Source: Chloranthus sessilifolius
Taxonomy: Eukaryota; Streptophyta; Magnoliopsida; Chloranthales; Chloranthaceae
Length of the DNA: 64,000 nucleotides
Direction: 5' to 3'
NCBI GenBank assembly: GCA_021018995.1
Contig: CM037590.1
Span: forward strand, 38,628,287-38,692,286
This document shows positions 22,891 through 34,552 of the stretch, one piece after another. The notes beneath the pieces were generated by a model. It did no database searches. It was not told the origin of the DNA and was given only the letters and a program-made list of their open reading frames with translations. How positions within the stretch are numbered: the stretch's first letter is position 1; every line of letters begins with the position of its first letter. The translations under genes and the position numbers were made by a program.

Positions 22891-24406
22891 TGTAATCTAT
22901 GCCGAAATATGACCATATTTCACACTCTAATACTAAAATTTGGCTATCCGATGAAGGCTATGTGAAGTTGTTGTGTAGTTTTTGTAGTTCAAGTGTTCGT
23001 GACCGTTGGATCTGCTTGGAGCATAATTGAGCATAATTAAGGGCTACATTGGAGCATTGGACCACAGAGCCAACGGAAGCACAGAAATTCGTAGAAGAAT
23101 CGAGTGATCCAGCCATTGCTAAGAGAATTAAATATGTCACATGTCAAAGTCAATCGATTGATTTTGGAAAATCAATCGATTGAGGTTATGACAACTATTC
23201 TGCCACCCAAAATATGAAATTAAAATCAATCAATTGAGTTGGATGACAACTATTTCCCTCCTAAATTCAAATTTAAATTTAAATTGATTGATTTTCTAAA
23301 ATCAATTGATTTATTTCAAATTCAAATGACTCTGCCAAAATTCAGATTTTGAATTCAATCGATTGAATTTTAGATTTCAATCGATTGACCTATATATGAA
23401 AACTCTTTCATCCGAGCCCTATATAAATGAAGCAATGTTAAGGGTTTGGGGGTGCTCTTTTGAGAGCCTCTTTAGGGAGTACTCTTTTTTATCCTCTTTT
23501 GGGGTCCCTTTTTGGGCCTATTTTTCTTAGGTTTTCTCCTTAGTTTTTCAGTTTTAGTTTTAGCTTTTGATAATTAGTTTGTAATTAGAAACCAAAGCTT
23601 TTGTAAGGTTCTAAAACTTTTCTTAAAACATCCGAGCATTTGAAAATTTAAAGAACATGTTTTATTATTTCAGATTTGTGCCTTGCGTATGGATCAAGGA
23701 TGAGCAGCTAAACCCCTCGTTCAAGGAGGAAGCAACCCTAGATGAGTAACTGATTTACTATCATTCCTACAATTTCTTATTATAATCATTGAATCATTCG
23801 GCTAGTAGTGTGTGCTTAATATATGATCATCGAATGCTCATATATAGTCGTCGATCTTGGTTATCGACGACTATAAAAGGGCATTCCACCTAGATCTGAT
23901 CTTGTAGACTGATTTAAGATACCGTATGATTGGTTCTTAATGTTGCGATTTCGAATGTGAGATACGCTATGCCTTTCGCATGATTCATGTCGTAATTGAA
24001 TGCGTCATAGTGTTTGGATAGGGTATGCCGGATCAATAATCACACTCTTTACGATTCATTTTTTCTTGTAGTTAAATGATGGTATATTGGTTTGATATGA
24101 AATTGCATGATTGATTGTAGAAAAATCACGAATCTAGGGTTAGCGAATTTCTTGTTCATCTTTTCATCGTTGTTTGGTTAATCATTATTTTTCTTGTATA
24201 AGCTTTATTTAGATCTTTTTATTTGTATTTGTGTAGTTATTAATTTTTATCGTAGCAAAGATCTTGCCTTTGGTACTTCCTTAGGCTCACTTTGCACTCC
24301 TTAGAATTAACGAAATAATGTGCTTCCCTGTGGGTTCGACACTCTTGATTTCACCATTTTTCAATAGATCTTGTGCACTTGCAAGGGTACAATTTAAAAT
24401 CAATCA
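22891..24406 (+). repeat. 3' LTR
   Basis: 1516 bp. The start is TGTAATCTATGCCGAAATAT against TGATCTGTGCTGAAATAT in the 5' LTR, and the end is ATCAATCA. It carries the same CAATCGATTGA palindrome cluster (about 23150-23390) and an extra segment near 23410-23455 containing CCCTATATAAATGAAGC, a good TATA candidate that the 5' LTR has lost. Confidence 0.87.
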
Positions 24407-24411
24407 CCTAA

Positions 24412-24925
24412 GCCCAACTAAATGTGAGTAATTAATGAATTTATTCCGCAGATTATAACCTCATGCAGACATTAACATCTACTATGCAATAATTTGCCAT
24501 CAACTCAATTAAAATTTAAAACAGCATGGAAATGATCCACATTCCCTCTTCTACACTAAACATCAAACACATTATGTGCATTAAAATGAAATCTCAATCA
24601 TCCCTCATATCAACCACTTGATGTACAACCAATCGCTAAAATTATGTACATAACAGTTAAACCTCGTAGTGACAACCTTGATCGAATTTGTAGGTAGGTG
24701 GGAGATGGTGACACACAACGACCAATCATGAAAGAATAATGACATAGATTAAACCTCAAGTTCGCAGGTTCAATCCCATCTTACCTTTAAAAATTTTTTA
24801 AAATTAAAAATTAAAAAATGACACAAATTATAACAGGTCCAAAAATAGCCCCTGTTACAATTCATTACCAGCAGCACTCTTTCAAATTTCTTGGCAGCAT
24901 TCATAGCTCTTCTTGGAATTGATAC
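24412..24925. other. Non-genic stretch with SINE-like box
   Basis: GGTTCAATCCC near 24764, with T/A-rich sequence after it, looks like a pol III B box of a tRNA-derived SINE, but the A box is unclear. Nothing else. Confidence 0.35.
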
Positions 24926-26360
24926 TGTCACGACCCAGAATCCTTACCCGATCTTAAGGGCTTAGAATTTCGTGTTATGACACCGCACACTTGTTAAGGT
25001 GATAAGTGGACATACACATAATTCTTAATTCAATTTGGCATATGGATTGAGGTATTTAAGAATAATATTTAAAGATAAACGACTCATAAATTAATAGCGA
25101 AAAGCGTAGATGACATTAATGACGTGATAAATCCTAACCATGCATATATGATAAAAAATAAATTGCGATTTTATGTAGGATAGAACAGTCCCAAACATAA
25201 ACACATAAGAAGTATTGATAAATAAAAGTAGCAAATGATAAGTCTCCCCTGAAAGCGATAAAGACTAGAACTAAAGAATCTCTCAATACTCAAAGCAGTC
25301 CGCCGGATCTATTCGCCGGCGTCCTCATCCTCACAAGCCGCATCAGGTACAGCAACATCCATATCCTCAGTGATGGAATAGTCATTGTTCTCACTTGTAA
25401 TTGTTAGTTTTGGAAGGGGGTAAGTTTATTCAGTCACATAAACTCATTGGGCTACACAATCGATCCACCGTAATATACCCAGGTGATTGTGTGTGCAATC
25501 GCTTGAGTACAAGTGATTTATGAAAATAAAATTCAGCAACTAAAAATGACTACAACAATATCTGAAATCTCATACATATTATAACAAAGTCGAAATATAT
25601 AGCATAAAATGAGATGAATATGATGCACAAATTTCTAATGTCTTTTTGTATCTACCCTGTTAACTTATTCGACATGGCATATCTTAAAACTTAACATAGC
25701 TCCATACGCTTACATAATGTACTTCGTTTCTTATTTAATTTACGTATACGACATGTGTTAGGGCCGCTGCTCGAGCCTACCACACGAGGTTCATGTGTAG
25801 ATAATCACCTAACCTCTGTATCATATCGTATACCACCATTCAGCTTGATGAGGTTACATGCATTTAAATCAGTGTCCCCTGACATTCGGGACATTGTCGT
25901 ATCGTATTGTCCTTAAGACTTGTCTTGGCTGCAGACGTTAAATCTTACGGTGGCATACAAGACATGGCACGTGTAAAAACTTATTTCGTATTTTGCTGGC
26001 CTTCACAACATAACTTATCCGTATTCGTATTTTACTTTATCTTATATATCGTTTATTATCATTTACTTATAACTTAATTTAGAGTAAGCCACGGTGTGAT
26101 AAGATTCACAAAATTACGCTTTCCGAGGGACTGGTTCTGTAGTAACCTGGATGTACTTCGTGTGGCGGTTCATACTCGCATAGAGGTGTTACATCCATAC
26201 ATGGATGCCTACATTTCAAGTTTCACGTGACTGTGAAAGGAACCCCACCATGATAAAGGCTTAAAAGTCGTGTGATATAGCTTATTCCTTTTTAATCATG
26301 CACATGCCCTAGCGTAAGTACCTATGTGATGCATGTCATACGAATGAGGGACTTACCTGA
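24926..26360 (+). repeat. LTR-like dispersed repeat, copy B
   Basis: It starts TGTCACGACCCAGAATCC and matches copy A (2413 down to 1441) in inverted orientation over about 1 kb. Features include GCCGGATCTATTCGCCGGCG near 25301, the AAACTCATTGGGC block, and a run of CTTACG/TATCG-rich sequence. TGACA at 27268-27272 could be the far end of a 2.3 kb LTR, but the bases on either side do not form a matching target duplication. Best described as a probable solo LTR or LTR fragment. Confidence 0.5.
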
Positions 26361-28594
26361 TTAAATGAAGCTATTTCATACACCGTACATATTTGTGAAC
26401 ATAATATAATGATTAAAATATGGAATGAACAAGCATTTCCTACATAACTTCGATAAATTTCTGTGGGCTATTAGATTGCTTATGGATCAATCAAGCCTGT
26501 TGTTCTTAAAGTTTTTTAAGATCTATGTGGTCTTTGCATCGAGACCTTTTATTAGTTTAACCCAAGAGTGGTTCAACGTGGCGGGTCAAACAATCCCCTT
26601 AGTTATACAAGGGTTCATTATCGAGATCGTTGTTAAAGTTGGTCCTATGGGCCAGTTGAGCCTTGATTCTCAAAAGTTAAGGGTCACAGGTTGCCCATGG
26701 CATTGTTCCATATGAAAAAAAAAAACTTGGGTCATAGAGTGACATTGAGTAGTTGACTTTCACAGGGCTCGAGGCCAAGCATCTTAGTGCAAGTCTTAAA
26801 TGACCAAATGTTCATGATCATCCGACGATTATCGGGGGACAAAATCTTAACTATATATATATTTGTAATTGAACCTTAAATACCATGTAACCATAGGTAT
26901 CAAGGTCAACTATACGGTTGCAAACCTACACAGAACTTGTGGGCTTTCGAGATTCGGCATCTGCTTCACCAATTCAACATCTTGGCGGATCTCTGAATTC
27001 GAGTGTTTGAATTCAATCAGAGCATTTTTGGAGCGCAAATCATTCCTATGGGAACATTACCGCAGTCAGAGCATTTCTTCGTCAGATCAATAGAGAAAAT
27101 GGATTAGGGTTTCATATGTATTGCAAAGGGAGAGAGGAGAGAGAGAGAGAAGCGAGAGAGAGAGAGAGAGAGGATAGGGTTAAAATGAAAAGAAAATCAT
27201 GGGGAATGGATATATAAATCTAATTGTGGGTTGAATGGGTCGGCTCGTGGTCGGCCCAAATTCCATACTTGACAGGGTTTGATTATTATACCATGGTTTT
27301 AGGCAGTGGATTATTAGACTACCATGATTTTAGGTAGTGAATTATTAAGCTATTGTTTTAAGCTGTGATTTTTTTAATATTGTTACAGTAGTTTTTCTAT
27401 CATTTTTTATGTAGTGTAAAGCCTTTTTTTTTTTTTTCTTTTTTTTTGCCAACAAGTCCATAAGGGTAAAGCATGTGCAATTTAGTGCGCCTTGTCTTGA
27501 TATCATAATGGTGGGCCTCATAAGCCAACCACAAATGTGCCCACATTCAAGAACCGCTTCCTAGCTAATAAAATTGTATCTAACTCAACTACCTTACCGT
27601 CTTAAGGTAGGCATTAAATGCATTTCTTACAATGACAAATATATCGACATATTTCAACAAAATGATCAAAATTATCTACATAATTTATAAGGGCCATGTG
27701 TCTAAGGAAATGTGAATTATTTACATCAAGGGGAGATGTGTCCAACAAATATATTTGTTGAGCAAAAAACAAATTATTCATACTAATTAAGACTGTCAAT
27801 GGGTCAAGTTGGCCTAGTGATGCGGAATCGAAGCCTAGTCATGTGGTCATAATGCTATCAATATATGTTGGAATTGCAAAATTCATGTTTTGTTGGAAAG
27901 ATATTTCGATAAGCTTTCAAACAAGACAAATTTCGCATCAATCGGACATCATTTAACCCTTTAAAAGTGGTTGTGTAATAAAAAAATGATTAGTGGTAAA
28001 ATTGATAGTGACCGCTAGATTAGAAAATTTTAATGATTATTTTAGGAGTTTTATTTTTAGTAGTTTTCTTAGAGTATATTTGTTTTATAAATACATTGTA
28101 ATCTCTTTTGAGAAAATAATTAATGATGAATATTAAAATTTGATTGCGTTGTTATCTTTGAAAGTTCGTTGAGAATTTTCATCTTCCCCGAGTTTAGAGT
28201 TTGGTGTGAGGCCAATATTTTCGTTGACGAAATTCAAGTGATTTTCTACATCTTCTTCTTATTTATCTATGTTTATTTTTATTTTATCCCGAAGATCGAA
28301 ACTCTAATCCTATTGTGTCGGATTTACGCTACTTTAGGGTTAGCGGCTTTCCATCCTATGTCACCTAACCTAGAAAAATAAGGGCTCGATCCCTACTTTT
28401 GAGCACGTAGGGCTAGCAAGTCGGGCTAACATATCGTATGCCGAGAAAATTTTAAGCCAGTCTAGGGTTTGGCCAATTCAAGCCCACTAGGGCTTAGGGT
28501 TGGGTGCTTTAGGACCAAGGTAGGATAGACCCTTGCCAGTTGACAACCCTAGTTAGGATTGCCTGAAGGGTGTGATCTTTGGATTGTGCTATCA
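26361..28594. other. Non-genic stretch with microsatellite and element debris
   Basis: Frames at 26425-26715 and 26869-27093 have no recognisable domain. A (GA)n run lies at about 27129-27172. From 27285 to 27415, iterations of TTTTAGGCAGTG-like units end in TATGTAGTG, resembling the terminal part of a CACTA-type element; the following GCCAACAAGTCCATAAGGG block is shared with 11638. No gene is supported. Confidence 0.4.
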
Positions 28595-28602
28595 CGCTTA
28601 GG

Positions 28603-28765
28603 CAAGGCCGGCCTTGAAATTTTGGGGGTCCTAGCTAGGCGAGTTCCTAAAATGGGGCCCTGGTACTATTGAACTGGGTTACACCTTTAGGGCGGGGCCT
28701 TATTTCTTACGTAGAATTTGGGGCCCTAGGCAACCGCCTCTTGGGCCTATGCCAGGGCCGACCTG
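28603..28765. mobile_element. Short hAT-like MITE, GGCCGGCC type
   Basis: The ends are CAAGGCCGGCCTTG and CAGGGCCGACCTG. They are bracketed by 8-bp repeats CGCTTAGG (28595-28602) and TGCTTAGG (28766-28773), one mismatch. The interior is unusually GC-rich for this window (GGGGCCCTGG, GGGGCCCTAGG). The short palindromic ends and 8-bp duplication fit a hAT-type MITE. Confidence 0.75.
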
Positions 28766-29099
28766 TGCTTAGGTTTGCTAAATGAAAAGTGGAGATCGAG
28801 TAGCATCATCAACATTTATGATTGCTTTATATGAGTAGTTTCCATTAATTTTACTTGTCATCTAATTTTTTGATAACATAGGTGTCCCAAGCTTGCGCTT
28901 GAACTAATCTCTACAGGGTGCCCATTGTCACTCCATGTAACAAGTATTTCATGATTTACATACCGTATGTGGCACTTATTTACCGTAGAAGAGTCGTTTT
29001 CAAATGACGACTTTGGGAAACATACCCAAGCCCTCAACTGTTGCAATAACCCCTTGTTGGGTGAAGCTCATTCAAATTTTTGTCAGAATTAGAAATATT

Positions 29100-29345
29100 T
29101 ATTATTATTATTATATTTTATTTTATAAGACCATTCGGCCAATATAGCTTCGAAAACTGAAAAGCATGCACACATACAAATATGACAGTTGAGGAGCAGC
29201 GTAAGAGAGTACCAACTACGGTGCTGAGGGTTAAATACCCACACCTTGTAAAGACAAAGACGAAAAACAGAGTGGAGGACTAGAATTGAACCCACGACCT
29301 ACTCTCTCATATTGGAGGGATTATAACAACCTGACTAATGCTATT
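29100..29345 (-). mobile_element. tRNA-derived SINE, copy 1
   Basis: Read on the minus strand from about 29345: an A-box-like TAGCATTAGTCAGG, a B box GGGTTCAATTC about 35 bases later (rc of 29287-29300), a body with TTTACAAGGTGTGGG, and a simple AATAATAATAATA tail at 29097-29112. The body is shared with 34555-34770 (CATTCGGCC block, CCCACACCTT block). It sits just upstream of the MLP promoter. Confidence 0.65.
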
Positions 29346-29447
29346 TCCTTCACCCATAAATTATAATAATGGCCCACCGACCGCAAAGAAGAGAGAGCAG
29401 TTAGTCGTTGAGCGCTTTAAATGAACAAGGAAGCCCACATACTACAT

Positions 29448-29455
29448 TATATATA
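29448..29455 (+). promoter_or_regulatory. TATA box of the MLP gene
   Basis: TTATATAT lies 66 bases before the ATG, followed by a CT-rich leader ending in (CT)n and AAAAGA before the start codon. The spacing implies a start site near 29480. The decayed copy A has ATGTATACATA at the same place. Confidence 0.6.
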
Positions 29456-29520
29456 CTCCCTAGCTTTGCTGTGATGCCTCTGCAACATCTCTCTAACTTC
29501 TCTCTCTCTCTCTCAAAAGA

Positions 29521-31456
29521 ATGGGTTCCAGCGGTAAGGTTGAAGTGGAAGTAGAGTTAAAATCAGGTGCAGACAAATTTTGGGAGGCCATTAAAGAGTC
29601 GTACACTCTGTTTCCAAAGATCTTCCCTGAGCAATACAAAAGCATTGAAATACTTGAAGGAGATGGCAAGAGTGTTGGTACTACTAGGCTCTTGAAATAT
29701 GGAGAAGGTATATATATTTTTTATAATTAGCTCTCTAAATATCCAGTGTTTAAATGCTGCAGTCGACCTAGATCATGATCATGTCACCTAAACACAAGTT
29801 TAAGTGTCAGTTGAACATGCCCAAGATCCATTCAAAATCATTTAAAAGAAATATGTCAAAATAAATTGTATAATATTTATCTTTTTACCAATCATTTTTA
29901 AACCCTTAAATTAAGGCCATATTTTTTTTTTTTTTTCCAAAACCACCTAAGGTGTGGTGAACCTTAGGGGGTTGGGTGCCACATGGCTGTTTGATTCTCA
30001 TGTGCACCCGAAGAAAGGGCTGGATCAGCATATCAGCATAGGGTCTTTCGTGAACGCACCTTAAAAAAAAATTGTAAAAACCCTTTGTATTAGATTATAG
30101 AATTTCACAAAAACTATGATATATATGTTATCAGAGAGGTTGAATTAATGGGACCTATGGACCTGTGTGGACAGCTTTTCTGCAAAATTAGTTCCCGGAA
30201 ATAACAAATTTTAAAAATGGTTAATGGAATATGACCCCAACTTAAAGATTGGGCAATGATGTCTCATTTATAGAGTACGTGGCACAACCTTAATTTGCTC
30301 AGTCCAAAGCATCATAGTGGTAGCTCATATTGAGAGATACCTGATGCCTACATATCTCACTAATTGAAAGATGGAATAATTTAATCTAAGAATTAGGGGT
30401 GTTATCGGGTTAGTTCGGGTCAATTTTGGGGCAAAATCGAAACTGAACCAATAATTATCGGTTTCAATTTTATGAAACCGAAACCGAACTGATAACTATC
30501 GATTCAGTTCGGTCGGTTCGGTCGGTTTTCGGTTTCTGAACCTTAATTTTTTATTTATTTTTATTAGGAAACCATTGTCAATTCAGTCCGGTCGGATCGG
30601 TCGGTTTTCGGTTTCTGAATCATTGAAAACTCTGTAGGTTGTTGCCTATATCGCTAATTCGCTATTAATCATTCAAAAGTAGGTGATTGATCAGATGACT
30701 AAGAACATTTCTCATAAATGAATGCACCAATCGGACAGTCCAGATCGATAAGTATTTTTTATATAATTTTGTTTTAAATAAAAAATGACAAATATATGAG
30801 AACAATTCAGAAAACCAAAATCCTAAATGCAAAACTCAAATCAATACAAATACAAACTACAAAGGGAGTCCTAAGAAAACCAAAATCACACATTCAAATA
30901 CACTATACAGAAATCACAATTAAACAAAATGGGGTCTTAAATCCCCATAAATACACATCCTTTAAACCCATTACCACTCCCCAAAGCCTTTAACTTAAAT
31001 GATTCTTCCAACAACATAAAAACACATGAGAATATAAAATTTCAAAGGGGAAAAATGGACTTATTTGTTTGCAACTTAAATTTTGTATGCACTATGCACT
31101 TATGCAACCATATAGCACCACTATCGGTTTCTTATCGGTTCGGTTTCGATTTTTTAACGTTAAAATCGAAACCGAACCGATAACTATCGGTTTCTATTTT
31201 TCAAAATCGAAACCGAACCGATATGTCCCAAAATCGAAACCGAACCGAAATTCGGGTCGGTTTCGGTCGGTTTGATCGGTTCGGGTCAGTTTCTGCACAG
31301 CCCTACTAGGAATTCTAAGACGGATGATCTTAAATCTTTCGCAGCCAATGATATTAAAGTGCCCTGATTGGATAGTTCAAATCTTTTGAATAGGAAGGTT
31401 TGTTATTGAGATATGTGATAATGATGAGTTGTTAGGACAACTCTAATTAATCAAAT

Positions 31457-31513
<57 letters not shown>

Positions 31514-31842
31514 AAAGGCCTCCATCCTCCATGGGAGGACGGTCACCATCTTTCAACCTTTCACGTGGAGCTCCACGTGGCATCCAAAACACTTTTGGGT
31601 GCCACATGGACCTTGGGTGCATCGCTTAGATCATCTTTGAAAAAAAAAATTAAAAACTCATTTCCACCGTGTATATTTTGAACAGTGAAAAGTGGACTAA
31701 TAAAAACCATCATACTTTGAGTTGTGGGTTTAAAATTTTTTTTTCAATTTTTTTTTTTAATATTGATCTAAACTGTCCACCTGTGTTCCACGTGGATCTT
31801 AGAGGACGGTCACCATCCTCCATTAAAAGACTTGACCGGCTC

Positions 31843-31894
<52 letters not shown>

Positions 31895-32679
31895 GCCACA
31901 TGGCCCATGAGTGGGCAGTCATTGCCCTATCAACAGTGATTAAGAGCAAATACCTTTTGTGTATTTGTGAGAAGCACAACCACCTTTCTCCTATAAAGAG
32001 ACGGCTTGGATTCAGATCGGGTCCTATACAAACAAAATGTTGTATAAGCCTAATCAATGCAAGTAATTTTACATGAGGACCACTTTTGGATGGTCGCAAA
32101 AATTTCACTCATCAAATGATCCTAATCATCGAATCAATAGGCTCTGTTTGCGCTAACCCATATGTAAACAATTGATCCAATAGTCAGAAACATTAGATAG
32201 CTACAATTTTTGGGCAGTGACCAATGCCAGAATTGATCCATCAATCGGACGGCCCAGATTGATGGGCTCTAGTGGCCGTTTTGGACTCATGGGCACAGAT
32301 GGTTTCACTTTCAAGTAGTCTATTATTTTTCACAAGACTCGACACTACATATTTTATCTAAACTGAGGTGTTATATATATATATATATATATATATATGA
32401 TTTACAGCTATGCCTATCGTAACATTCTCCAAGGAGAAGATCGTGGCCGCGGATGAAGATAAGAAGACGGTCAGCTACAGTGTTGTGGACGGTGAGATTG
32501 TGAGTTTTTACAAGAATCTAACGGCCACTCTGCAGGTGACCCCCAAGGGTGATGGCCACTTGGCAAAATGGAGCGTTGAGTATGAGAAGGTAAATGAAGA
32601 GATACCTGACCCAAAGATTATCCTGGAGATGGCAGTCAAAACGTTCAACGATTTGGACGCTTACCTTCTCACGGCTTGA
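29521..32679 (+). CDS. MLP-like protein (Bet v 1 / PR-10 superfamily)
   Basis: Two exons, 29521-29707 and 32408-32679, join in phase 1 (donor GTATAT, acceptor TTTACAG) to give 152 residues, the usual family length. Start MGSSGKVEVEVELKS; KFWEAIKES near residue 19; glycine-rich loop GDGKSVGT at 47-54; SYSVVDGEI in the central sheet; and the family's C-terminal helix ending LDAYLLTA. Major latex proteins are cytosolic proteins with a hydrophobic cavity that bind small ligands. No catalytic role can be inferred here. The intron position is the one conserved in Bet v 1 genes, but at 2700 bp it is far longer than the usual 100 or so, owing to a hAT-like insert and an (AT)n-bracketed insert. Both exons are open, so I expect a working gene. 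The Ala codon at the junction is created by splicing. A broken half-copy lies at 2524. Confidence 0.93.
30394..31305. mobile_element. hAT-like element in MLP intron 1, CGGTTTCGGT family
   Basis: The termini TAGGGGTGT and, inverted, TAGGGCTGT match the plant hAT end consensus. The flanks are 8-bp repeats CTAAGAAT (30386-30393) and CTAGGAAT (31306-31313). The paralogous segment has the uninterrupted site CTAGGAAC at 3588-3595. Both ends (about 200 bp each) consist of iterated AACCGAACCG / CGGTTTCGGT motifs. The middle (30650-31080) is unrelated AT-rich DNA with no transposase. A truncated relative lies at 40935-41293. Confidence 0.85.
31462..31888. mobile_element. (AT)n-bracketed insert in MLP intron 1
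   Basis: Unique sequence at 31512-31844 sits between two (AT)n tracts (31462-31511 and 31845-31888). The paralogous segment reads straight through (GATATATGTCACATGG near 3741). Both ends hold GAGGACGGTCACCATC-type blocks and TCCACGTGG motifs. This is the behaviour of MITEs that insert into TA microsatellites. Frames of alternating Tyr-Ile here are microsatellite artefacts. Confidence 0.72.
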
Positions 32680-33253
32680 AACTAGTAACCTCTATCCCAA
32701 GTCTGTGGTTAATAAATAAAAGTCTGTGGTTAATAAATAAAGAGTGCGGAATCGGAATCTAAATTTCTCTCTCTTGATTTCAAAGAAAGATTGAGTACTG
32801 GTTACACACAATCGTTGCATCGTATTGCTCTTTTATTCCCTTCGGCGCCTTTCGTTTGGTTGTTGTAATACCCAAAAGTTGCAAGTAATGTGCTACTATA
32901 TATTATGAGTAAAAGTAATTAAATGTTTAATCGTTTTGCTGTAAAGTGCACCTGTAAAGTTATTGTAGCTTTTGCAAGTAATTTTTTTTATTACTTACGA
33001 GGGATAGCCAATTTAATCCTTAAATGTTGCTTGCAAAATGTATAACGATTATAAAACAACTATTTTTTTTTTCTAAAATTTTATAAGGTGAGTTTACCAT
33101 ATTTTATGGTGCAAAAGAACTAATATTTCACCCAACTTTCATATAAAAAATGAACTTTACGAGAAAAAATTACATCGAAACCAATGTACCGTGTCCCTTA
33201 GTAGTTGGTACGTACACCATAGGGAACTCAATAATAGTTGACTCTCACGAGTA
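32680..33253. other. 3' flank of the MLP gene
   Basis: A duplicated AGTCTGTGGTTAATAAATAA block (two copies in 32700-32743) supplies two AATAAA signals 34 and 54 bases after the stop, consistent with the MLP polyadenylation region. The remainder to 33253 is AT-rich with no gene. Confidence 0.6.
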
Positions 33254-33479
33254 AGGATCAAAATAGCGATTTTATTTTCAGTTTCAAGAATGATCGAAAC
33301 CAAAAATTTGAATCGAAATTTCAGCTAACAATTTGAATTTCAGTCGAATTTTGGCTGATAATTTCCACTCCATACGTATTTGGACTTAAATTTTGTTCAA
33401 ATTATTATTTCGGTGGGGACCATAACTGAAATGATTCAACCGATAACTTGAGTTATCGGCCGAAATTTTAAACCATGTT
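33254..33479. mobile_element. Small hAT-like element, CCGAAATTT family, copy 3
   Basis: Starts AAGGATCAAAATAG and ends GAAATTTTAAACCATGTT. The 8-bp flanks CACGAGTA (33246-33253) and CATGAGTA (33480-33487) differ once. The interior has the familiar AATTTCAG, CGAAAC and ATTTCGGTGGGGACC units. More diverged than copies 1 and 2, so its exact ends are uncertain by a few bases. Confidence 0.65.
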
Positions 33480-33487
33480 CATGAGTA

Positions 33488-34550
33488 CTGCTAAAGTTAT
33501 GGTGTCTCCAGGGAAGTGCACACGCACACAGCCAAAGCAGCCGTGTTGGACAAGTTTGTATTAGTTGAGAAAAATAAGACGGTAAAAGTTACCCCACCCA
33601 AATGTCACTGGCAGTAGCTTGGCCATATGGACGAAAGGAAATTGACCAAAGCGCACTACAAAAGGAAGGGGTTTCAGCAACAAGACTAAACAAAAAACTG
33701 TCACTAATAATTTCGTGCACACCACTTACCAAATTTTCCTAAAGCACATCAACTTTTACTAACCGCACGCCAGAAAATAATCAAGATTTAAATTTAATTT
33801 GTTAGTACTTAGAAATAAGTCTCTAAAACAAATTAGATTCAACAAATGATGCTGGTTGGGCCATGAGTGAAACAAATCAACGGCAGACACAGAAGACACC
33901 AATTTCAATTGTCAATCCCAGCTCTTCAAAAATCTGCTAACATCATTGTTGATCGATGACGAAGCATCCAATAACAGCAAGATTGTTGAAATCGATTGCA
34001 TTAAATCATCGTCTATATTACCATTGAAGCAATGTCAAATTGGATGGCCATTAAAACTACCATCAACAATATGGAGTTATGTCAATTTAATTATGATTTT
34101 ATCGCTAGCTATTGGCGAGATAGAATCAACTAATGGCGCAATAGGTTTATTGTTGGGGTTTCGGGTTGATCCTTAGGAGAGAGTGGTGCCACATATGACC
34201 TTTGCAATGCTACATAAGTTCAATTCAACTTTTTACCTATATATGCAAAATGGGTACCTAGGGGCTAACTCAACCGTTGAACTCAGTACTCCTAATTTTT
34301 AAGATCTATTAGATCAACTGTGGATAATGTTGATATTTTATTATTATTCACTTGATGTACACGTGGAGAGAGAAGAAAGATATAATTTGAGAAGATAAGT
34401 TTTAGGAGAGGCTTCTTTGGTGGCGCCAAATGGAAATCATGTTATGCCAAATGGTATTTTATTGTCTAATGATGTGACACACGAAGAAGGTTTTATTATT
34501 GCCTTATAGGCCTAAGTTGAGGAGAATCAATCCCTAAAACTAAATTTTCT
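33488..34550. other. Non-genic stretch
   Basis: CACTACAAAAGGAAGGGG at 33654 resembles the start of a CACTA-type element, but I cannot find its other end. The 76-codon frame at 33946-34176 has no recognisable features. Nothing else is supported. Confidence 0.35.
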
Positions 34551-34552
34551 CT

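Larger units (their letters stand above)
17191..24406 (+). mobile_element. Non-autonomous LTR retrotransposon, Ty3/gypsy Tat/Athila-like
   Basis: Two direct LTRs (17191-18673 and 22891-24406) bracket a 4.2 kb interior. Flanking 5-bp direct repeats CCTAA lie at 17186-17190 and 24407-24411, and the LTRs begin TG and end CA. Just after the 5' LTR, TTTTTGACGTTGCTGCCCGA looks like a decayed Tat/Athila-type primer-binding site (normally TTTTGGCGCCGTTGCCGGG). A G-rich run (GGTTTGGGGG) precedes the 3' LTR. The interior has an AT tract, gag-like remnants and no reverse transcriptase, RNase H or integrase frame. Many substitutions and one indel of tens of bases separate the LTRs, so the insertion is not recent. 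The superfamily call is inference; the element structure is seen directly. Confidence 0.86.
29414..31970 (+). repeat. Duplicated segment of the MLP gene, copy B
   Basis: Counterpart of 2414-3830. Similarity starts at TTGAGCGC (29408-29415 here, 2414 there), runs through exon 1 and into intron 1, and is interrupted by the two inserts described separately. Confidence 0.85.

Noticed and set aside
26425-27093. Two plus-strand frames near the LTR-like repeat
   Set aside because: No similarity to transposase, gag or a plant gene family that I recognise, and no supporting splice or promoter signals.
24926-27272. A complete 2.3 kb solo LTR (TGTCA to TGACA)
   Set aside because: The five bases outside the two ends do not match, so the boundary at 27272 is unproven.
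31669-32108. Frames of 135 and 132 codons on opposite strands
   Set aside because: Both are held open by the (AT)n tract (alternating Tyr-Ile) within the intron insert; no protein features.
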